Shown in pieces: positions 57,196 to 64,000 of a stretch of 64,000 bases of DNA. The stretch's first letter is position 1, and each line of letters starts with the position of its first letter. Source of the stretch: Jaapia argillacea MUCL 33604. Taxonomy: Eukaryota; Basidiomycota; Agaricomycetes; Jaapiales; Jaapiaceae. The stretch lies in NCBI GenBank assembly GCA_000697665.1, contig KL197718.1, positions 875,099-939,098 on the forward strand, given 5' to 3'. Both the position numbers and the translations under genes were made by a program. The notes below the pieces were generated by a model. That model was not told the origin of the DNA. It searched no databases and saw only the letters and a list, made by a program, of their open reading frames with translations.

Positions 57196-58820
57196 ATGCC
57201 TCGCCCGGAGCCACGCATTCCGGACGGAGCTCCTGAAGGTATAATATGCTCCCTTGATTCTCACCTCTTCTCATTAACGGAGGCCTGCCAGCTGCTTTCG
57301 GACGTGGGCGTACGGGAGGAATCTAGTATCCAACAAGCCATCGAAGAAGATTTAGACGAGATAACCCAACTCCTACAGGGACTGCTGGACAGTCCCCACG
57401 AAACAGAGGTCGCGCTATCGCTCTCTGGATACGATGCCGATTCTTTTCTCATGCTTTTACAAAGTGTCAGTTCATTGCATTCCTATCAGTGCCATTCGGT
57501 TGATTGAAGCCTCCTCGTCATTGCAGACGCTTGATGACTTTGCCAGGTCGCGTCACTTTGATACAGCATGTGGCGGGAATCGGCCTTCCTTCCGATGCGG
57601 AATTCATCAACTTTTGATCAGACTCTCACAGAACTGTCAAGCTTTGCCTGCTTCCCTTTTCGTATCTGGTATCACCGTCTGCGGCAAGGATCCTGTCGCC
57701 GGTGGAGGGTTTGCAGATATCTTCCAAGCCTGGTACGATCGTCGTCTTGTCGCCATCAAGCGTTTCCGCGTATTTCAATCTTCACCTCGGGAACAGTTGG
57801 AACTTCGCAAGGTCTTGTTGAATTTAAAGCCTCCAGTTATCTTACTTATACTCATTGTTGTATTCACAGCTGTTCCATAGGGAAGCCCTGATTTGGAAGC
57901 AACTTCATCATGACCATATCCTCCCATTCTTAGGGATCGATACTCAGAATTACTCTTCGCAGTTCTTCTGCATGGTTTCTCCCTGGATGCAGAATGGAAA
58001 CATTTTGAAATACCTGGCCAGTAATCCACCTGAGAGTGTGGATTTAGACCGACTGGTTCGTCTCGTCCATCATTGGACGTCATGGTTATGGTGCTCACGT
58101 GCGCCGGAATAGTTACTGGAAGCTGCCCGTGGTCTGAATTACATCCATTCTATGGACATTGTCCACGGGGATTTGCGAGGAGTATGCTCTTTCGTCTGAT
58201 GCTTCGAGCTCTGACTAACATCATGGCTTTCTTTTCTCACCGCAGGGGAATATTCTCATCGATAACAAGTACCGGGCTTGCCTCGCAGACTTTGGTTTAG
58301 CCAACTTTGCTGATACAACCAAGGTAGCAACAACGAAGCAGCACGGTTCCACTCGCTGGATGGCCCCAGAACTCGTACTTCCGGAAAGGTTTGGTGTGAA
58401 GTTTCGGCGGACGTTTGCAAGTGATGTATATGCATTCGGTTGTGTTTGCGTGGAAGTCCGTGCGCATCTCCCTCGAGTTCGAATCACCTCCTTTACGAAG
58501 CCCTATTGTTCGAATAGGTTTACACAGGATGTCCGCCCTTCTCAGCTATTTCAAACGACTGCGAGTTCGTAATGAAACTCCTGACTGGCTACCGGCCAGG
58601 ACGGCCTTCGCCAGCGAACTGTGGAGGTAGGAGCCTCCCGGACGAGCTGTGGCAACTCATCCAGCGGTGTTGGTCCGAGGAAGCCATTCATCGGCCTAAG
58701 ATGGTAGAGGTCGTGGAGTTGATGTCTACCATCTGGAACGCTGGGTCAGGACAGTCGCGGTATGTGGAGAATGAATCCATGAAGACTCGCCGCTTGTCTG
58801 ACCTTCAGTCCTTACTCTAG
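57196..58820 (+). CDS. TKL-like protein kinase with an N-terminal helical domain, intact motifs
   Basis: The start ATG at 57196 gives MPRPEPRIPDGAPEGIICSL. Residues ~15-130 form a probable helical domain (LTEACQLLSDVGVREES, IQQAIEEDLDEITQLLQGLL). Then the kinase: DPVAGGGFADIFQAWYDRRL with VAIKRFRVF (glycine loop and Lys), FHREALIWKQLHHDHILPFL, MVSPWMQNGNILKYLA (hinge), LEAARGLNYIHSMDIVHGDL plus RGGNILID, CLADFGLANFA (DFG), TRWMAPELVLPERFG, FASDVYAFGCVCVE, and after an intron VYTGCPPFSAISND, LPDELWQLIQRCWSEEAIHR, stop ~58820. All catalytic residues are present, so it should be active. It is of a different subfamily from the 4.6- and 24.5-kb kinases (RGGNILI loop, DFGLA). Confidence 0.88.
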
Positions 58821-59908
58821 CCGAGCGGAACCAATACCACTGGCTTCCCGTGAGCTAGTTGGCATGCCACTTCTGGCACCACCCGACCTCCGCGGAGCCC
58901 GTGTGGGTATTCCGACGGATACTTGCAACAAATGCTCCAATCATCAGGAACCAGCCCTGCATCCTTCCACTGAATACTGCCACCATTCCCAATATGCGGG
59001 AGACCTCATCGTATCGACTTCAAGCCCATTCCGCCAGCCTCCATCTCGCTTTGATGTAATCTCAACAATAGGTCATCTTCAAAATCCTGCTCCCATACCT
59101 GTAAAGGTAGACAGGTCCAGAGGAAGGGGTAATGGGAAGAAACCGAGACGGCCTCGAACTGCAGACGGTGCTCTACCAAGTCAACCTCACTCGCTTTTAC
59201 CCCAGTAGTGATGTTACAAAAGAGAAGTCGTATAATTATTAACTGTACTACAACTTCAATACCTACGTCACAATAAATTCTACCAGAATACACAAGTCTA
59301 TCCATGATCTACTGGAAATACAAATGAAGGGTGGGTATAGTCACGAACCTGTCCAGGATAGAAGTGGATAAACAAAGAATGAAAATAGTCATGTCCATAC
59401 TAATGCATAATCTTCCACCCAGACCTTCGGCGTATCGTTCTCAGCCCACTATCATGCGCGCCAGCTGTAGTGTATGGAGATGAATCATGAACCTGCATCC
59501 CGCCTGCATTCACATCGTCTTGTTTGGGGTTCACAGCAGTATTGGCACCCACACTGAACAGGTAAAGTTGTAAGAAAGGTAAATCCAGTTGGGACGGCAG
59601 ACCTACTCTCGCGCCAGAAGGTCTGCGGTACTCATATGCATCAAGCGAGCAGGGGTATCGGTCAAGTCGCCCTGGCTTGGTGTGACTGCGGTGTCGATAC
59701 CAAGGCTGGATTGGAATTCTATCAGCCTCGCCATCGAGAAGCATCATCAAACACCTACTCTCGCTCCCGAGTCTCTGTCGAGGTCCCTGGGATCGTCATC
59801 TGTGTCAATCCCTGACCTCCGCTGGCCAAGTCACCCTGATTCAGTGTGACTATTGTATCGATACCAAGGCTGATGGTGCGATCCCAGTAAGTATCCAGGG
59901 TCTTGCCT
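58821..59908. other. Intergenic region with a short imperfect direct repeat
   Basis: A segment around 59665-59725 (AAGTCGCCCTGGCTTGGTGT...ATACCAAGGCTGGATT) recurs at about 59826-59876 (AAGTCACCCTGATTCAGTGT...ATACCAAGGCTGATGG). No gene is recognised; a minus-strand open stretch (59400-59750) is not similar to a starch-binding module. Confidence 0.4.
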
Positions 59909-62900
59909 TCATAAGGACAAGAAAACTAACTCTCTAGTTGCCACTGTCTTGGGTAGGCATGCCAGTCTGGAACTACCAATAATCCCAGTATGAAGAGCAA
60001 GGGCGTCGCGAGGCTTGATGTCGGCCTCGAAGCTTCCATCCTTCGCTATGGTGTAGCTAAGCAACGAAAATGTTTAGCGGGCTCCTTTCTCCGTGAAAAA
60101 CAAACGTGGCAAGGGAGAGAGAGGTGGAGAACAGGAGCAAGGCTTACACAGGTTGATCACACCTGCCGGGAGTGATGGTGCCATGGATGACGTCACAATA
60201 CGTTCCAGCTGGAAGAGATGTGTTGAACTTCCCGGACCAATGGGCATCGGCATTATTGATGACAATGAATGCGACGGATCCTGAGCAGTAATCAGGGATT
60301 TGAGGATTGAGGTGTCGACGAAATCGAGCCCAATTCGTACCTCGACCAAATGCGATCTGTTGAGAACCAGAGGCGAACCAATTGGTCACTGGCGCCTTTC
60401 CGGCTTTGTTCCTCCAACCAACCATCCCCGCGAAAGCAGTCCACCGATGTTGACACAACCTACATGAAAAAAAAGGAACGCCGAAAGTCAATCACGCATC
60501 CAGAGGGAGGCAGCCCAAACTTACCAGCCAGCAGCCCCACCATTATTCGAACAGGTGCCAGCACCTACGAACCCAGAGAGCGATGAGCTTGCTACCTACA
60601 GCTAAAACGCCGACTCAACGGGTAAACTGACCGTTGTTGGGACTGCCAACGTCGATGTTCTGGAAATCATATCCGGACAAGACTGACGGTCTCCCGTATG
60701 GATACGCTCTAGCTTCGTTGGTCAGTGTCAACCATGAGATCGAAAACATGTGTTGACTTGCAAGGAGAAAATGGTGGCCAAGATATACATGTTAGATGCC
60801 GCCTTGTAATTTAGACCACCACCATTCTAAGCCCGAACAATCAGTGGCGAGATGTGGCCCAGCACCAATGAAGCTACTTACGCGTTCAGTATCATGATTG
60901 GCAACGAAGACGTTTGCGTCGTTACTGGCAATCCAACCTATTGCCATTCAACAACAGCATTAACGGGTTATGAGTAGAAATGTGGAACCTCGACCCTCCA
61001 GGCCTTTCAAGTTGGCAATCCCAGTCATCGAGAATGCTTCCTTTAACGCAGTCGTATATCGGAACCTAGATAATCATCAGCTCCAGTCAAAAAGACGGCA
61101 ATCTCTCTACTACTCATGAGAAATCGATACCGACTCTTGCACATTCCCTGGAAACACAGCTCTAGTAATCAGTCGATTTGTAGTGAGGAGTGCCCGTGCA
61201 AGCTACTCACCGATACCAACATACTCCCCAGGTTGAACAGCGTCACTTTGACCCCAAATAACCTGATCCACAATAATAAGCATAAATCTCACGCTTAGCC
61301 ACAAGGGAGAGGACAACGAACCTCCTGTGTCATATACGGCTTCCGAATAAATCGGCTGGTGATGTTGATAAGATCTGCAGCGGCGACGTCTAAAAACCAC
61401 TTCGTCATCACGTTGTCAATGTCCTTGAACAAAAATTTCACACGTACGTTTAGCAGCATCCAATCGCAAACCATCAACGCCAAGTGAAAGTAGATCGTTC
61501 CCATAAGCAGCAAGAGCAGCACGGACGTGCTCAGTCTCAGTGGCGAGACTAATGGGTTAGAGATCGTTGTTAATGCAGTCCACACTGGTAGGATGACGAC
61601 GTACTCCGCCAAATTGACCAGTTCACATGTCTGTACTTCGGCTCGCTTGGTATAGTCGACGATCTCGTCACCGGGTTCAAGACCGCAATGATGGAAGTCC
61701 TAGATAATCGAGAACTGATGAATAGGATGTCATCGAGGAGGGATGCCGTACCGAGTTGGAATACAATCCGGGATATTCGTAGTGTTGGAACTCTAGCGCA
61801 GGTCAATAGATTTAATACACAACAAGTGGATACATCCTTGAGGTACACCCACGGGTACCCGCCACGCCAGTGCCTGCAGCATATCATGAGTATCCTTGAC
61901 TCCGACCATCGCGGCATTTCAGCACTTACCTCCATTATCCTGTCCACTCATATGATTAAGGATCGTGTCTGCAGAATGATGCTTCAGAAAATACAGTAGA
62001 AAGAAAATTAGGTCACGAAAGAGTCGAAAACGTACCGGCGATAACCAAGACACCAGCCGCATGGCAAGTCTGAACCATCGCTTGATATTGTGATCTGCTT
62101 CCTCTCTTCGAGCTGATCTGATACGAGACGGGTTGATAGTCTGTCCACCATTGTGGGCCTACACCACACCAAGTAATTCAGCAAAACCAGGCATGATGAT
62201 GATGGACGCAGGGACAACCCACCTTGCACGTGTTCTTGGGCAGGGCTCGCTGTGGTACAAGGTGGAATTAATCGGCGAGCATATATTAGACACTTTGTAG
62301 TATCCCACCTTGAACATAACCGTAGCCTGTGGGATCGCAACGAAGTCAGCGGGAGATAGTAGTAACATGACTAGAAATCTCGCACCAGCCGGCCCAAGAA
62401 AATTTGTACATTCCGACGCAATGCTGTCCCTAAAGTAATTGCCAAGCGACGCGTCAATAGGGTGGCTACAAATTCGAGCGAATAACGTACCATGACCACT
62501 GAAACATCTGCACGATGACATCTTACGGACAGCATCAGCGGCAGGTCAGAAACCACACTAAGAGGCTCTCACCTTTGTCTCCGATTCCCTCCCCCTCGAA
62601 CGGTGCCGTCTGACTTGCAACGGCGACGGCAATCATAATGAGAAACATGAACGCCATCATTGTAAGCCAAAGATGCCCCTTCATAAAGTTCCAGCACGTT
62701 CTGGGGCTATTCTTGATAACGAGTAGGATGCTCTGAAGACGGTTGATGCACTTCGTTGACCAGGATGTGGGAGCAGGGATAGGTTGAGGGATAAGCTGTT
62801 CTTGGTCCTTTTCCGATGTTGGGGTAATGGGTAGAGAGAGCACACCCTTGTCGGGGAAGGGGGCTGGGGAGTCCAGTGTGGGGGAGCCGCGCGGGTGGAG

Positions 62901-63032
62901 TAGATGGGGGGAAGATGAAAGAGTTGAACATCCTAAGGCTGTCTTATATGGATTTTGCAGACGGGGCGATTGACATCGAAGGAGGGCAAGAAGGAAGCAG
63001 AGTGAGGACGAAAGTGGAAACACATTTGCCAT
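59909..63032 (-). CDS. GH13 alpha-amylase with an N-terminal membrane anchor
   Basis: The first exon (62565-63032; [20 protein letters not shown], then a Pro/Ser-rich part and [20 protein letters not shown]) has one strong membrane helix around residue 150. The GH13 domain follows through about 14 small exons: [76 protein letters not shown] (region I), [13 protein letters not shown] (region II, nucleophile Asp), KPYMTQE with VIWG (region III, acid/base Glu), [19 protein letters not shown] (region IV), [52 protein letters not shown], then [20 protein letters not shown] with LHTG. All four catalytic regions are intact. It should hydrolyse internal alpha-1,4-glucan bonds; the anchor suggests a wall- or membrane-associated role, unlike secreted amylases. 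The stop at 59909-59911 and the exact start are tentative. Confidence 0.87.
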
Positions 63033-63386
63033 AAAAGGAAAGAAGCTGAAAGCCGATGACGAGCGCTGCAAGGGAACGTGGTAATTGTACAGGATTTGGG
63101 ATCACTTGGGCGAGTAATAGCGAGCTCAAAGAAAGATAGGGAGAGGAGAAGTGGTCAACTGAACGAGTGGATCGTACAAATTGGACAATTCTGAATCACT
63201 AGGGGGTGGAATGATGACCAAGAGACAGCGAGAGACATCTAACACAAGACTAATTAAGCACTTCACATAGGTCTACATGCCGCAAGGTGAGGAAGGTTAA
63301 GGAGCGAGCGATATGAAACCTACTCACACATTCTCAGAATGTTCCACCTCCTCCTTGATAATCAAGTCCTCAACCTCGTTCGCAGC
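63033..63386. other. Short intergenic region
   Basis: Between the amylase start and the 3' end of the GTPase gene. Nothing is recognised, apart from possible C-terminal codons of the GTPase around 63310-63386 (EVEDLIIKEEVEH) if a further intron is used. Confidence 0.35.
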
Positions 63387-64000
63387 CTACCGCGCGTCAT
63401 GGAAGTTCAATTCGCAGTGTGTTATCAAGACCCTCGTAAGTCCGGGAGCCAAATTGACTCCCCACCTCACAAGTGGCACCAGAGGCTTCAAAAAGCGATA
63501 GATATACTTGATGGCTGCCATCAGCCATTTCCTTCTCTCGATCCTCCATGGGGCCGCGAGCCCATGTCGCCTAATCAATTGACGGACTACCTCTGCGGAT
63601 TCCCGATACTCTTGGGGAAACCCTCTCTCCCTAGCCACAATCACGGCATGACCATCGAACGATAAACCATAAGACTCAAAGTTGGGTCCATTTTCTTCCC
63701 ACCATCTCTTCATCGCATCAGCGACGGGTTCGTCCTGATTGTCATCATCGCAGGCGTTCTCGCCATGTGTAACGACGAGGACCATGGGAACTTTCTTCTG
63801 GCAGAATCCTTCGTAGAACAACTTGTAGTTCCTTTCCATGATAGCGGTGATTCGGCCGAGGCGAATCACGAATACGAGTAGGTTTACGCCATCCTCAGGC
63901 TCCTGAATGAGCCTATAGAGGTTCGCATCGCATCTGGGGAGGTCATCGAGCCTTCACTACCTTCATTGAGGCCCGCAGTGTCGTGAACCCTGAAAGATGG
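63387..64000 (-). CDS. P-loop GTPase of the AIG1/G-domain type, C-terminal part, cut by the window edge
   Basis: The right edge reads FRVHDTAGLNEG (the G3 motif DTAG), then after an intron LYRLIQEPEDGVNLLVFVIR, RITAIMERNYKLFYEGFCQK, VPMVLVVTHGEN (G4-like, THGEN in place of NKxD), WWEENGPNFESYGLSFDGHA, RERGFPQEYRESAEVVRQLI and a hydrophobic C-terminus (IYRFLKPLVPLVRWGVNLAP). This pattern is that of the agaricomycete 'G domain-containing' proteins related to AIG1/HSR1 GTPases. The P-loop lies to the right of the window. Function unknown. Confidence 0.72.

Noticed and set aside
1-64000. Large virus-like or LTR element with coding capacity
   Set aside because: I looked for reverse transcriptase, integrase, capsid and polymerase motifs and for paired long terminal repeats around coding DNA and saw none; only the non-coding hairpin repeat could be a stray terminal repeat.

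Overview
This window is nuclear DNA of a filamentous fungus, most likely a mushroom-forming basidiomycete (Agaricomycetes). The signs are genes split by many 40-70 bp GT-AG introns, kinase families with an HGDLKPHN catalytic loop, a WOPR transcription factor, a Nug1-type nucleolar GTPase, a capsule-synthase-like GT2 enzyme, a membrane-anchored GH16 enzyme, an intron-bearing tRNA-Glu and several lineage-specific 'hypothetical' families. I cannot name the genus. All gene models were spliced by eye; most ends are the best reading frame, not proven. There is one assembly gap (N, 14686-15057).

Layout. 1-8 kb: a kinase gene running off the left edge with a tandemly duplicated exon/intron unit, a 7-TM-like membrane protein, a complete kinase, and a conserved agaric protein of unknown function with a frame break. 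9.7-13.8 kb: ordinary housekeeping-type genes (WOPR regulator, MFS transporter). 13.6-23.2 kb: accessory DNA. A non-coding repeat with a long hairpin is present in several copies, and a large inverted duplication carries a copy of the 3' end of the MFS gene. Two hypothetical genes and one decayed copy sit between the arms. 24.4-37.3 kb: a kinase, GH16, GT2 and Nug1, with a 94-bp perfect-looking inverted repeat at 29.3 kb. 37.7-54 kb: a tandem array of three related ~3-4.5 kb units, each with a small kinase-like gene whose catalytic Asp is Asn (HGN), a conserved upstream block, and in the later units a fragment of the 17-kb hypothetical gene and a copy of the hairpin repeat; a fourth, divergent kinase-like gene (HGR, DVA) lies among them. 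56-64 kb: tRNA-Glu plus a half tRNA, an intact TKL-like kinase with a helical N-terminal domain, a membrane-anchored GH13 alpha-amylase with all four catalytic motifs, and the C-terminal part of a P-loop GTPase.

Taken together, conserved single-copy genes for wall/polysaccharide metabolism (GH16, GT2, amylase), ribosome assembly (Nug1) and regulation (WOPR) are separated by fast-evolving blocks in which kinase and pseudokinase genes duplicate and decay together with a hairpin repeat. The pseudokinase array and the exon-duplicating kinase are the most unusual content. I see no bacterial-style operons, CRISPR arrays, or recognisable reverse transcriptase, integrase or capsid genes.
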